Positions 7,685 to 15,911 of a stretch of DNA of 64,000 nt are shown one piece after another. The notes beneath the pieces were generated by a model. It searched no databases, had not been told where the DNA came from, and saw nothing but the letters and a program-made list of their open reading frames with translations. Numbering within the stretch: the first letter of the stretch is position 1; every line of letters starts with the position of its first letter. The DNA is taken from positions 2,728,001-2,792,000 of the forward strand of contig NZ_CP055481.1 in the NCBI RefSeq assembly GCF_013705725.1, read 5' to 3'. This DNA comes from Klebsiella sp. RHBSTW-00484. Its GTDB lineage: Bacteria > Pseudomonadota > Gammaproteobacteria > Enterobacterales > Enterobacteriaceae. Position numbers and translations under genes: made by a program.

Positions 7685-10090
7685 ATGGACGAACGACAAG
7701 GTAGCGGGAGAGGGATTTTCTTCACCGTCTACCGGTTACTCTTTGTACTCCTAAGCTTTGGCATAGGGCTTTTTTTCACTATCTGGGGCGGCAAACTCCT
7801 CTCTCTTGGCGGTAGCGCCTGGTATCTGCTAGCCGGTGTGGCTTATCTGCTTATCGCCGTCGGCTTTATCACCCGCAGTAAATATGTTCTCCCTTTCGCT
7901 ATTCTGACTTTCCTGTTAACCCTGTGCTGGGCACTGTATGAAGTGCAGTTCAGCTACTGGGGTCTGATCCCACGCCTGGTGGTTCCGGCGCTAATGCTGA
8001 TGTTGGCGCTGTGGCTAGCGACCACGCTGCCGGTGAAACGCGCTCGGGTGCGCTACGCCAACTGGAGTGCGTCGGCGATTTTCCTCGTACTGCTGGCGAC
8101 GCTGGTGTCGGCGTTTTACCCGCACGGTGGCATTCATAACGGCGCGGTAAAAGCGAGCAATGACAAAACGCCAACGCTGGCGTCGAAAAGCGATAACTGG
8201 GAATTCTTTGGTCGCGATGCGTCGGGAACCCGCTTCGCGCCGTACGATGACATCACCCCGGAGAACGTCAAAAACCTGAAGGTGGCGTGGACCGCGCATA
8301 CTGGTCGCCGTCTTACCGGTGCCGGGATTGGCGTCGATGAAAATACTCCGCTGCAAATTGGCGACACGCTGTACTCTTGCACGCCGCTAAACGTTGTCAC
8401 CGCGCTGGATGCGGATACCGGCAAACCGCGCTGGCGTTTTGACCCACAGGCGCAGACCGCTGAACACGTGACCTGCCGCGGCGTGGGTTATTACGATGTG
8501 CAGAGCGACGATTCGCTGAGCGCGGAAGAGAAGTCCAGTCCGGCGTTGCAGCAGTGCCCGCAACGTATTCTGATCTCTACCGTTGATGCACGCCTGATCG
8601 CGCTGAACGCCAAAACTGGCGAATTGTGCGATGACTTTGGCGACCACGGTAGCGTTGATCTGAAACAGGGCATGGACAATACCGAAAACAGCAAACGCTA
8701 CCATCCGACTTCAACGCCGGTGATCATGGGGCACATTGCGGTGCTTGGCGGCTGGGTGCGCGATATTGTGCACGGCGAGCCGTCTGGCGTGGTGCGCGCG
8801 TTTGACGTGCGTACCGGTAACGTGGTCTGGGCCTGGGACGTGGGCCAGCCGGAAAACATTACCGACCCGGAAAAAGGTCGTGTCTACACCCTCGAAACAC
8901 CGAACGTCTGGACGGTGCCGGGTTTTGATAAAGAGCTGAACCTGATTTACCTACCAACCGGTAACGGTCCGCCGGATTACTGGGGCGGCGATCGCAACGA
9001 GGCTAAAGAGAAATACGGCTCATCCGTCGTGGCGGTGGATGCCAGCACCGGGGAGACCAAATGGGTCTTCCAGACCGTGCATCACGATATCTGGGACTAT
9101 GACCTGCCATCGCAGCCGGTACTGTTCCATATGAAAAACGACAAGGGCGAAGAGATTCCGGTTCTGATCCAGACGACCAAAACCGGGCAGATTTACGTCC
9201 TTGATCGTCGGACGGGCAAGCCGGTGACCCGCGTGGAAGAACGGCCTGTTGCTCACGATGGCGCAGAAGGTGAGCATCTCTCGGCGACTCAACCGTTCTC
9301 CACCGGAATGCCGCAGTTGGGCGTTGAACCGCTGACCGAGAAATCGATGTGGGGCGTCACGCCGTTTGATCAGTTGATGTGCCGTATCGACTTCAAAGAA
9401 TCGACGTATCTGGGGATGTACACTCCGCCGTCAGAGAAGCCCTATATTGAATGGCCTAGCCTGCTGGGCGGCATGAACTGGGGTGGTATCACCATCGATG
9501 AGCGCACCGGTACGCTGTTCGTCAACGACATGCGGATGCCTCTGAGAATGTCGCTGGTGCGCCAGGAGGATATGGCGAAATACAAAGTCTCCACCGACGA
9601 AGTTCCGGGCTTTATGGGCACCGTTCGTCCGCAGGTTGCCGGGCCTTACGGCGGCGTGCGGATTGACATTCTGCAATCGGCGCTGGGCGTGCCGTGCAAT
9701 ACGCCGCCGTTTGGCACCATGAGCGCGATTGACCTCAACACCCGTCAGTTGATGTGGCAGGTGCCGATGGGGTCGGTTGAGGATACCGGTCCGCTGGGCC
9801 TGAAAACGCATCTGCATATCCCATTGGGTATGCCAACGTTGGGTGGCCCGACTTCAACCGCTTCCGGGTTGGTGTTCTTTGCCGGGACTCAGGATAACTA
9901 CCTGCGCGCGCTGGATTCCTCGACCGGTAAAGAGCTGTGGCGCGCTCGTCTGCCGGTAGGTGCCGTGGCGGCTCCGCTTATCTATAAGTCACCGAAGACC
10001 GGGAAAGAGTATGTGGTGATCTCCGCAGGCGGTGCCAGCCACTCGCCGGACGTTGGTGATGATATTATCGCTTACGCGCTGGAAGAGTAG
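7685..10090 (+). CDS. membrane-bound PQQ-dependent dehydrogenase, glucose/quinate family
   Basis: This 801-residue protein is of the same length and architecture as E. coli Gcd (796 aa, known). About five membrane helices (residues 10-150) are followed by a periplasmic eight-bladed PQQ propeller starting near NWEFFGRDASGTRF. The HHDIWDYDLPSQP segment carries the aspartate that corresponds to the catalytic one of Gcd. It would oxidise a sugar or quinate-type polyol in the periplasm and pass electrons to ubiquinone. The sequence differs enough from E. coli Gcd that quinate, shikimate or another substrate is possible, so I give no symbol. GGGA lies 7 nt before the ATG. It is a single-gene unit with its own terminator, and no pqq genes lie in the window. 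Confidence 0.88.
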   Translation: MDERQGSGRGIFFTVYRLLFVLLSFGIGLFFTIWGGKLLSLGGSAWYLLAGVAYLLIAVGFITRSKYVLPFAILTFLLTLCWALYEVQFSYWGLIPRLVVPALMLMLALWLATTLPVKRARVRYANWSASAIFLVLLATLVSAFYPHGGIHNGAVKASNDKTPTLASKSDNWEFFGRDASGTRFAPYDDITPENVKNLKVAWTAHTGRRLTGAGIGVDENTPLQIGDTLYSCTPLNVVTALDADTGKPRWRFDPQAQTAEHVTCRGVGYYDVQSDDSLSAEEKSSPALQQCPQRILISTVDARLIALNAKTGELCDDFGDHGSVDLKQGMDNTENSKRYHPTSTPVIMGHIAVLGGWVRDIVHGEPSGVVRAFDVRTGNVVWAWDVGQPENITDPEKGRVYTLETPNVWTVPGFDKELNLIYLPTGNGPPDYWGGDRNEAKEKYGSSVVAVDASTGETKWVFQTVHHDIWDYDLPSQPVLFHMKNDKGEEIPVLIQTTKTGQIYVLDRRTGKPVTRVEERPVAHDGAEGEHLSATQPFSTGMPQLGVEPLTEKSMWGVTPFDQLMCRIDFKESTYLGMYTPPSEKPYIEWPSLLGGMNWGGITIDERTGTLFVNDMRMPLRMSLVRQEDMAKYKVSTDEVPGFMGTVRPQVAGPYGGVRIDILQSALGVPCNTPPFGTMSAIDLNTRQLMWQVPMGSVEDTGPLGLKTHLHIPLGMPTLGGPTSTASGLVFFAGTQDNYLRALDSSTGKELWRARLPVGAVAAPLIYKSPKTGKEYVVISAGGASHSPDVGDDIIAYALEE

Positions 10091-10118
10091 GCGACGTTTC
10101 TCCTTTATTGCATGAGCC

Positions 10119-10142
10119 AAACCGCTCCTGAGGGGGCGGTTT
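10119..10142 (+). terminator. hairpin after the PQQ dehydrogenase gene
   Basis: An aaaccgct/cc stem pairs with gg/gcggttt around a short loop, 28 bp after the stop codon. It is likely the transcription end of the dehydrogenase gene. Confidence 0.6.
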
Positions 10143-10182
10143 CACACTCTTTGGCCCCTCTAGCTGTTGCACTAACATTTCT

Positions 10183-10215
10183 GCCGGGTGGCGGCTGACG
10201 CCTTACCCAGCCTAC
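10183..10215 (+). repeat. REP-like palindromic unit
   Basis: The stretch from GCCGGGTGGCGGC through GACGCCTTACCCAGCCTAC resembles the REP/PU consensus of enterobacteria. There is a single copy, directly abutting a truncated reading frame. Confidence 0.6.
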
Positions 10216-10221
10216 AAATCC

Positions 10222-10413
10222 TACTACGAAGCGTTGCAAAAGCTGCTTTGCGGCGTCGATCAGCAGCATAAAGACAATCTTAAAGAAGTGGATGATTGCC
10301 TGCTATTGGAAAAGGTTGGCGACTGGTATCTCTATCTCACACCTAACGCCAAAGGCGTGGCTCCGAAACCAGAATGGCAGGGCTACCAGCCGATTGGCCT
10401 GGTAGCCGGTTAA
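10222..10413 (+). pseudogene. C-terminal remnant of an unidentified gene
   Basis: An open frame of 63 codons ends in TAA at 10411 with protein-like composition (YYEALQKLL..., ...GDWYLYLTPNAKGV..., ...GLVAG). No start codon or ribosome site precedes it; the frame runs upstream into the REP-like repeat. It reads like the tail of a real gene whose front was lost, perhaps at the repeat. I do not recognise the family. It converges on the GFA-family gene, 3 bp away. Confidence 0.5.
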
Positions 10414-10416
10414 TCA

Positions 10417-10803
10417 TTATTCTGCATCAGGGCAGATCTGCCGCCACCATGACGGCTTCATGTCCTCAAATGAGTGAAACTCAGGGGTAAAGGTTTTATC
10501 ATTAGGCTGGTCGAACGCGCCGGTCAGCAGGGCGATAACCGGGCCGTCATCAATGGCCCCCAGTGAACTGCCGCAACGCGGGCAAAAGGCGCGGCAGGTG
10601 TTCTGTGACGAGCGCCATGTTGCTGGCGCGCCGCCATCGCCGGTCCAGTTGACGTCTTTGGCTGTGAACTCCAGCCACACTGCCGTCTGAGCACCGGTAT
10701 GTTTCTGACACATATTGCAAGAACAGCTGTGCGGGCTGACTGGGTTAACGGCGCTGAAGCGAATATAGCCGCACAGGCAGCCGCCGGTTAGCGTTTTGCT
10801 CAT
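10417..10803 (-). CDS. GFA/CENP-V family zinc protein
   Basis: This 128-residue protein has the cysteine pattern of the GFA (glutathione-dependent formaldehyde-activating enzyme) fold: GGCLCG, CSCNMCQ and CPRCGSSLG, which bind zinc. Members include S-hydroxymethylglutathione synthase and many uncharacterised proteins, so formaldehyde or aldehyde handling is only a possibility. Two ATGs are adjacent (10806 and 10803); the second has the better spacing to GAGGG. It lies 9 bp after the acetyltransferase gene and is probably the last gene of a three-gene operon. Confidence 0.8.
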   Translation of the reverse strand: MSKTLTGGCLCGYIRFSAVNPVSPHSCSCNMCQKHTGAQTAVWLEFTAKDVNWTGDGGAPATWRSSQNTCRAFCPRCGSSLGAIDDGPVIALLTGAFDQPNDKTFTPEFHSFEDMKPSWWRQICPDAE

Positions 10804-10812
10804 CATATCCCT

Positions 10813-11451
10813 CTATTGTGGCTGCCACAGCGTGTCGGGTTCAGCAAAGCCTTCTTCTACTCGTGCGAAGAAGCGGCTGGCGTGCAGGCCGTCGACAAAA
10901 GCATGATTAAACTTGCCTGCTACCGGGATGATGCCGTTTTTTAGTTTACCCCAGGTGAGGGCGGGAACCGCCGCGCCGACATAGTATTCAGCGTGGGTAA
11001 TCGCGCTGAAATGCAGCCACGGCAGGCAGCTGGCGCAGAAAAAGTTCTCGCCTTTGACAATGAGCGGAGCCGGAGCGGTGTGTTTGGCGGCATTAATGCT
11101 CGGCGTCGCTGCCCGGCTGAAGGTGCTAAAATCGGCGGCGTTGTCGCACCATACCTGGCGGAACCCTTCCTGAGCGGTCATCACCGGCGTCATCACCGCC
11201 AGTTCATCATATTCGATAATATCGTCGCCCAGCAGGCGCTGTTTAAGCTGTGGTACCCCGTTTGCCGCGCGAACCAGCGCGTAGAGTGCCAGTTGGAAGA
11301 AAGAGACGTCGCGGTCTTTTGCGCACTCGTATAACCGCTGTGCTTCTAAGGGTACGCAGAGGTTAAAACCAGGATTGGCAAAACCGCGATAAAAATCAAA
11401 ATGATCTTTTCGCGGCCAGCTTTGTTTATCGATTACGCGATAGTTGGCCAC
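10813..11451 (-). CDS. CatA-like (type A chloramphenicol acetyltransferase family) acyltransferase
   Basis: This 212-residue protein is of the type A CAT fold, matching family length. The C-terminal catalytic motif reads FNHAFVDGLH, close to the HHAVCDGFH of CAT; the histidine that acts as general base is kept. The N-terminal region (FDFYRGFANPGFNLC) also fits. A GTG start at 11451 has AAGGAG 6 nt away, while the ATG two codons earlier abuts that site. The proteins of this family may acetylate chloramphenicol, but chromosomal homologues often have no proven resistance role. It is in an operon between a VOC protein gene and a GFA-family gene. Confidence 0.8.
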   Translation of the reverse strand: MANYRVIDKQSWPRKDHFDFYRGFANPGFNLCVPLEAQRLYECAKDRDVSFFQLALYALVRAANGVPQLKQRLLGDDIIEYDELAVMTPVMTAQEGFRQVWCDNAADFSTFSRAATPSINAAKHTAPAPLIVKGENFFCASCLPWLHFSAITHAEYYVGAAVPALTWGKLKNGIIPVAGKFNHAFVDGLHASRFFARVEEGFAEPDTLWQPQ

Positions 11452-11481
11452 GGGCATCTCCTTTTTAGCATTTGTCCCACA

Positions 11482-11865
11482 CTATGCGACGATTTCAATC
11501 AGGTTGCCATCAGGGTCTTTGATAACCGCTTCGTAATAACCGTCGCCGGTAGTACGCGGAGCAGAGACCAGGATACCTTGCGCCTCGGCGCGTTTAGCCA
11601 GCGCATCGACTCTCTGCGCGCCGTCAACGCTTATCGCCAGATGCACCCAACCGGTGTGGTTATTATCCGGTTTCAGCTCGCTCAGACCCGGTTTGGTCAT
11701 CAGTTCAATGGCAATATCATCACCGATTTTGACAAAGTAAGATTCAAACCCGAGGTTAGTCTGGCTGCAATATTTTTCATTTATTTCGCCTTCAAAGAAC
11801 GACACCCAAAAGCGTGCCTGTTGCTCAAGCTGGCGGGTCCATAGGGCGATATGGGCAATTTTCAT
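11482..11865 (-). CDS. VOC (glyoxalase/bleomycin-resistance/dioxygenase) family protein
   Basis: This protein of about 127 residues shows the beta-alpha-beta-beta-beta VOC pattern: MKIAHIALWTRQLEQQARFW at the start, then IELMTKPG and a C-terminal module ending KDPDGNLIEIVA, with a likely metal-binding Glu near the end and His5. The substrate is unknown; family members are glyoxalases, dioxygenases or drug-binding proteins. The ATG at 11865 follows AGAGG by 6 nt; a GTG five codons upstream overlaps that site. It is the first gene of the VOC-acetyltransferase-GFA operon, divergent from a DeoR-type regulator. Confidence 0.82.
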   Translation of the reverse strand: MKIAHIALWTRQLEQQARFWVSFFEGEINEKYCSQTNLGFESYFVKIGDDIAIELMTKPGLSELKPDNNHTGWVHLAISVDGAQRVDALAKRAEAQGILVSAPRTTGDGYYEAVIKDPDGNLIEIVA

Positions 11866-11956
11866 TTCAAACCTCTTCACACGGTGTGTTGACAGTCAGG
11901 GACAGAATGCACGATCATGCACTTTGTTGCTCGATAAAGATTTACCAGGAGTTATT

Positions 11957-12727
11957 GTGCTCGATTATGCTGCTTTCCCTAAACAACGACAAGCGTTGAT
12001 TTGCCAGATCCTGCAAGAAAACGGTAGGGTGGTTTGCGCTGAGCTGGCCAGCCGCCTGAGCGTATCAGAACACACAATTCGCCGTGATTTACATGAACTT
12101 AGCAAAGAGGGTTTTTGCAAGAAGGTTTACGGTGGGGCGGTTATGACTCTGCCTGAGTCGGGAGACTACAGCGAGCGCAAGGATAAGAATACGGCGATAA
12201 AAAGCAGGATCGCGCAGAAGTGCGCAAGGCTGGTTAAGCCCGGCGGCTGCATTTTTATCGACACCGGCACCACTAATCTGGCGATGGCGGAGGCGCTGCC
12301 TGCTGAGCTGGCGCTAACGGTGGTGACCAATTCTCCGGAGATCGCCGCGGTGCTGCTCAAGAAACCGCTGTATGACGTGGTGATGCTGGGCGGCCAGATC
12401 CAACGGGCTACCGGCGGCTGCGTGGGGGCATCCGCCGTGGCGCAGATCCAGGGGATGTTGTTTGACCAGGGCTTTATCGGCGGCTGCGCGATGGCTCCGG
12501 AGTCTGGCCTCACGGGATTTGATTTTCCCGACTGCGAATTTAAAAAAGCGGTTATTAAGCAGTGCAGCGAAATCATCGTGGGCCTGACTTCGGATAAGAT
12601 CCCCGCGGTGGCGCGCTTTGTGGTGGTCGAAAGCGGCGACATTGATGTGCTGGTGGTGGAAGAGAATGTCAGTCGTGAATATAGCGATGCGTTCCGCGAG
12701 CACGATATTCGTATTTACACCGTTTAA
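11957..12727 (+). CDS. DeoR/GlpR family transcriptional regulator
   Basis: This 256-residue regulator has an N-terminal winged helix-turn-helix (RQALICQILQENGRVVCAEL, then SVSEHTIRRDLHEL) and the DeoR sensor domain (FIDTGTTNLAMAEAL, VTNSPEIAAVLL, VMLGGQ). Sensor domains of this family bind sugar phosphates. The GTG at 11957 is preceded by CCAGGAG at 5 nt, better than the ATG at 11924. It is divergent from the VOC operon with a 91-bp gap, so it may control that operon. Its effector is unknown. Confidence 0.85.
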   Translation: MLDYAAFPKQRQALICQILQENGRVVCAELASRLSVSEHTIRRDLHELSKEGFCKKVYGGAVMTLPESGDYSERKDKNTAIKSRIAQKCARLVKPGGCIFIDTGTTNLAMAEALPAELALTVVTNSPEIAAVLLKKPLYDVVMLGGQIQRATGGCVGASAVAQIQGMLFDQGFIGGCAMAPESGLTGFDFPDCEFKKAVIKQCSEIIVGLTSDKIPAVARFVVVESGDIDVLVVEENVSREYSDAFREHDIRIYTV

Positions 12728-12740
12728 GCGCGAAGCGCTA

Positions 12741-12765
12741 GCCCGAGCGGCGAGTGCGCTCGGGC
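12741..12765. terminator. hairpin between DeoR-type and LysE-type genes
   Basis: A GC-rich stem gcccgagc / gctcgggc with a 9-nt loop lies between convergent genes. No clear T-run follows. Confidence 0.5.
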
Positions 12766-12772
12766 CATGAGG

Positions 12773-13402
12773 TTATTTCGATAGCGAAGTCGCTATCAGG
12801 CGCAATCCCAGCGCACCCAATACCGTGGCGGTGACGATATCGATTTTGTGCTTCAGACGCAGATAGACGCTGCGCGGCCGGGCGGAAGAGAGCACCAGGG
12901 CCACCAGTGAATACCAGCTGACATCAATCAGAAAGCTCATCAGCGGTACGATATAGTAAAAGGCTACCGGGATGCGCTCTGGCAGCAGGGCGGTAAAAAT
13001 AGAGGCGAAGACCAGCGCCGTTTTCGGATTGCTGAGCTGGGTATAAAGACCGTCGCGGAAGGTTTTCAACAGCGACTGTTCTGCTGCCATGCCCCCGGCG
13101 GCGAAGTCCATCGGCTGCGCTGCGCTGCGATAGATTTTATAGCCTAACCACAACAGATACAGGCCACCGGCAACCTTCAGGCCGATAAACATCTCTGGTA
13201 CCGCCGTCAAAAACTTCTGTAGACCCATCATTGCCATAATCGAAAAGATAGCTGCGCCGGTACCGGTCCCCAGCGCGGTGACCAGGCCATGAAGGCGTGA
13301 ACGGGCCACCGCGTTGCGGGCGACGTAAATAAAGCTCGGTCCTGGGCTTATCACGCCCACGATAAGGACTGCGGCAATGGCCATCAGGCTGGATAAAAAC
13401 AT
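12773..13402 (-). CDS. LysE/RhtB family amino-acid exporter
   Basis: This 209-residue inner-membrane protein has about six hydrophobic segments and the family signature ISPGPSFIYVARNAV near the N-terminus, plus LQKFLT...GLYLLWLGYKIYR and LSNPKTALVF. The family exports amino acids or related compounds by proton exchange; the substrate cannot be inferred. GGGAG precedes the ATG. It is a single gene, convergent with the DeoR-type regulator. Confidence 0.88.
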   Translation of the reverse strand: MFLSSLMAIAAVLIVGVISPGPSFIYVARNAVARSRLHGLVTALGTGTGAAIFSIMAMMGLQKFLTAVPEMFIGLKVAGGLYLLWLGYKIYRSAAQPMDFAAGGMAAEQSLLKTFRDGLYTQLSNPKTALVFASIFTALLPERIPVAFYYIVPLMSFLIDVSWYSLVALVLSSARPRSVYLRLKHKIDIVTATVLGALGLRLIATSLSK

Positions 13403-13637
13403 AAACGCTCCCGATTAATGTTTAGTGCTGAAGTCATCAATGACCTTCGCTCATAATTGTTTTCTAGTGAAAAAATAAACAATCTTTGCCGCAATGTCAC
13501 CACGCTTTGTATCGGCAATTTGAGTGCGTTCTTAAGGCCATTTTCGAATAACGATTCCCATTCTGCTCTTCAGTGATACACTGGCTAAATGTGATCTTTG
13601 TCATATCGTCATTAAAACAGAGAAAAGAGACACTGCT

Positions 13638-14273
13638 ATGCAACATATCATTGAGGGCTTCCTCAACTTCCAAAAAGAGATCTTCCCGCAACGTAAAGAG
13701 CTCTTCCGCAGCCTGGCGTCCAGCCAGAATCCCAAAGCGCTGTTCATCTCCTGTTCGGATAGCCGCCTGGTGCCGGAGCTGGTGACTCAGCAGGATCCGG
13801 GTCAGCTGTTTGTTATTCGTAACGCCGGTAATATCGTTCCCTCCTTCGGACCGGAGCCGGGTGGGGTTTCCGCCACTATCGAGTACGCTGTCGTCGCCCT
13901 GGGCGTGACCGATATTGTGATTTGCGGCCACTCCAACTGCGGAGCGATGAAAGCGATCGCGACCTGTCAGTGTCTGGATACGATGCCCGCAGTTTCCCAT
14001 TGGTTGCATTATTCCGATGCGGCAAAAGCGGTGGTTGATAAAAAGACCTGGGCGAATGAGACCGATAAGGTGAATGGGATGGTGCAGGAAAACGTCATCG
14101 CCCAGTTGAATAATATCAAAACCCACCCGTCGGTCGCCGTTGGCCTGCGCGACAATACTCTGCGTCTGCACGGCTGGTTCTACGATATTGAAAGCGGTGA
14201 TATTCGCGCGCTGGATAAAAACAGCAAAAACTTCGTTTCGCTGTCGGAAAATCCTGACGTTTTCTTCGAGTAA
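13638..14273 (+). CDS. beta-class carbonic anhydrase (CynT/Can type)
   Basis: This 211-residue enzyme interconverts CO2 and bicarbonate. The zinc ligands and catalytic dyad are visible in CSDSRL (Cys and Asp-Arg pair) and in GHSNCGAM (His and Cys). [10 protein letters not shown] is the conserved substrate-pocket region. It resembles CynT more than Can by eye, but no cyanase (cynS) or cynR gene is adjacent, so it stands alone here. An AAGAGA lies upstream of the ATG. It is probably cytoplasmic, supplying bicarbonate. Confidence 0.9.
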   Translation: MQHIIEGFLNFQKEIFPQRKELFRSLASSQNPKALFISCSDSRLVPELVTQQDPGQLFVIRNAGNIVPSFGPEPGGVSATIEYAVVALGVTDIVICGHSNCGAMKAIATCQCLDTMPAVSHWLHYSDAAKAVVDKKTWANETDKVNGMVQENVIAQLNNIKTHPSVAVGLRDNTLRLHGWFYDIESGDIRALDKNSKNFVSLSENPDVFFE

Positions 14274-14404
14274 ACCTCTCTTTTCAGGGCACGGAGGCCC
14301 TGTGAGTCGTGCTTTCCTGTTCGATATCTCCTGCCTGTCAAACTTCAGTTTTTATGCGCTTCCATAACGGAGTGCCGCTTCGTGAGCGCTCCATTACATC
14401 CGGC

Positions 14405-15289
14405 TTATAACACGCCGTCGCCGCCGTCCGAGCACCAGACCTGGCCGGAAGTGAAGGAACAGGCATCAGAGGCGAGGGTGACGTACAACGGGGCAATCTC
14501 CACCGGCTGGCCCGGGCGACCCAGAGGGGTATCGGCACCAAACTGGCGCACCTTCTCATCTGGCTGCCCGCCGCTGGATTGCAGCACCGTCCAGTAAGGG
14601 CCGGGCGCAACGGCATTGACCCGAATCCCTTTTGGCCCCAGTTGTTTGGCGAGAGATTTTGTGAATGCTACCAGGCAGGCTTTAGTTTGCGCATAATCCA
14701 ACAGAATGGGGCTTGGCTTAAAGGCCTGCACGGATGAGGTATTAATAATGGCGCTGTGTTCTTTAAGATGGCGCAGGGCGGCCTTGGTTATCCAGAAAGC
14801 CGCATAGACGTTGGTTTTGAAGGTGGCGTCAAAATCCTCAGTTGATAGATCTTCCAGCGATTCACAATATTGCTGGCGACCGGCGTTGTTCACCAGAATA
14901 TCCAGACCACCGAGTTCGCTGGCGGCTTGCTCCACCAGGGCTTCACAGAAAGATTCGCTGCGAATATCGCCTGGGATGGCCACGGCTTTGCGTCCTTCGG
15001 CCTGAATCAGCGCGATGACGGTTTCAGCATCAGATTCTTCCTCCGGCAGGTAGTTTATCGCGACATCTGCACCTTCTCGGGCAAAGGCGATTGCCACTGC
15101 CCGGCCAATCCCGGAATCACCGCCAGTAATTAGCGCACGTTTACCTGTCAGGCGATCGGAGCCGACATAGCTCAATTCGCCGTGGTCCGGGGCCGGTTTC
15201 ATCTCTTCAGCTAAACCCGGTGGCGATTGCGGCTGGTCGACAAAAGGGGGGCGGGGATACTTCGCGGTATTTTTAGCGTTGTCGCTCAT
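14405..15289 (-). CDS. SDR family oxidoreductase (YghA-like)
   Basis: This 294-residue short-chain dehydrogenase is the same length as E. coli YghA (known) and shares its N-terminal extension of about 40 residues before the Rossmann fold. The cofactor motif is TGGDSGIG, NNAG follows, and the active site is TSS with YAQTK (Tyr and Lys). AGGAGG lies 5 nt before the ATG at 15289, which rules out the longer in-frame start at 15373. Related proteins are often stress-induced. The substrate is unknown. Confidence 0.9.
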   Translation of the reverse strand: MSDNAKNTAKYPRPPFVDQPQSPPGLAEEMKPAPDHGELSYVGSDRLTGKRALITGGDSGIGRAVAIAFAREGADVAINYLPEEESDAETVIALIQAEGRKAVAIPGDIRSESFCEALVEQAASELGGLDILVNNAGRQQYCESLEDLSTEDFDATFKTNVYAAFWITKAALRHLKEHSAIINTSSVQAFKPSPILLDYAQTKACLVAFTKSLAKQLGPKGIRVNAVAPGPYWTVLQSSGGQPDEKVRQFGADTPLGRPGQPVEIAPLYVTLASDACSFTSGQVWCSDGGDGVL

Positions 15290-15693
15290 ACGGACCTCCT
15301 CGTGGTAAAGGGTTAAGGATAGGCCCTCAGGCAGCGCATAAAACGTAAGTGGTGAATAAATGAACTCTTTCATTTTGTTAATTCACTGAGTGATTGACGG
15401 TAATTCACTGATTGCCGGGAAACTTTTTTGAATTGTGACGGCGTAAGTGTTGCGAATTTTAGGACTATTCTATCGACGTTGCATGGAATATTCAGGTCAG
15501 GTTTTATCAGGGGGGGATATATTTAAGCTGCTAAGAGTAAAATGAATAATATTATTATCGGACGATTCGTGAATTATTACAGTTGTGAAAATGGATATTA
15601 GCGACCAGACTTTATGAGACACACAGGATATTAATCGGGGGACTGCGGGAAATAAAAGTGGTCCCGAGGTGACAGTGAATACAGGAGAAACCT
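15290..15693. other. intergenic region between SDR and small protein genes
   Basis: I see no gene. The region is A/T-rich in the middle (15520-15600). A short direct repeat, taattcactga, occurs twice about 22 bp apart near 15379 and 15401. Promoters of the two divergent flanking genes must lie here; none is clear. Confidence 0.4.
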
Positions 15694-15843
15694 ATGTCTG
15701 TTCACAATCCAGCCGATCCCGATAAGCAGGGGCGGCATCCGGCGAACGAAGACCCGTGCGAGCAGGGGGAAATCCCACGCAAAAGAGACGACAGCGAAGA
15801 TCATAAAAAAGATCCTTATCATCCCCGGCCTGAAAAGCGCTAG
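15694..15843 (+). CDS. small hydrophilic hypothetical protein
   Basis: This 49-residue open frame starts MSVHNPADPDKQG and ends HHPRP-type residues (PYHPRPEKR). AGGAGA lies 5 nt before its ATG. It is rich in Asp, Glu, Lys, His and Pro with no hydrophobic segment, so it is probably disordered and cytoplasmic. It faces away from the SDR gene. I do not recognise the family. A good ribosome site and protein-like composition support it as a real gene. Confidence 0.6.
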   Translation: MSVHNPADPDKQGRHPANEDPCEQGEIPRKRDDSEDHKKDPYHPRPEKR

Positions 15844-15911
15844 AACTGATGACAAACCTGTTCTGGATATTGTGATCGTTCTTTCTGCGTCCGTGCGAAA
15901 GAATAACCGAT

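Noticed and set aside
10813..11451. Acquired chloramphenicol-resistance gene
   Set aside because: It lacks mobile-element context, sits in an operon with other chromosomal genes, and its active-site motif departs from classical CatA. Resistance is not supported.
13497..14171. A 224-codon open frame antisense to the carbonic anhydrase gene
   Set aside because: The plus-strand product has all zinc and active-site motifs; the antisense frame has none.
13638..14273. Cyanate operon (cynRTS)
   Set aside because: Only the carbonic anhydrase is present; neither cyanase nor a cynR gene is next to it.
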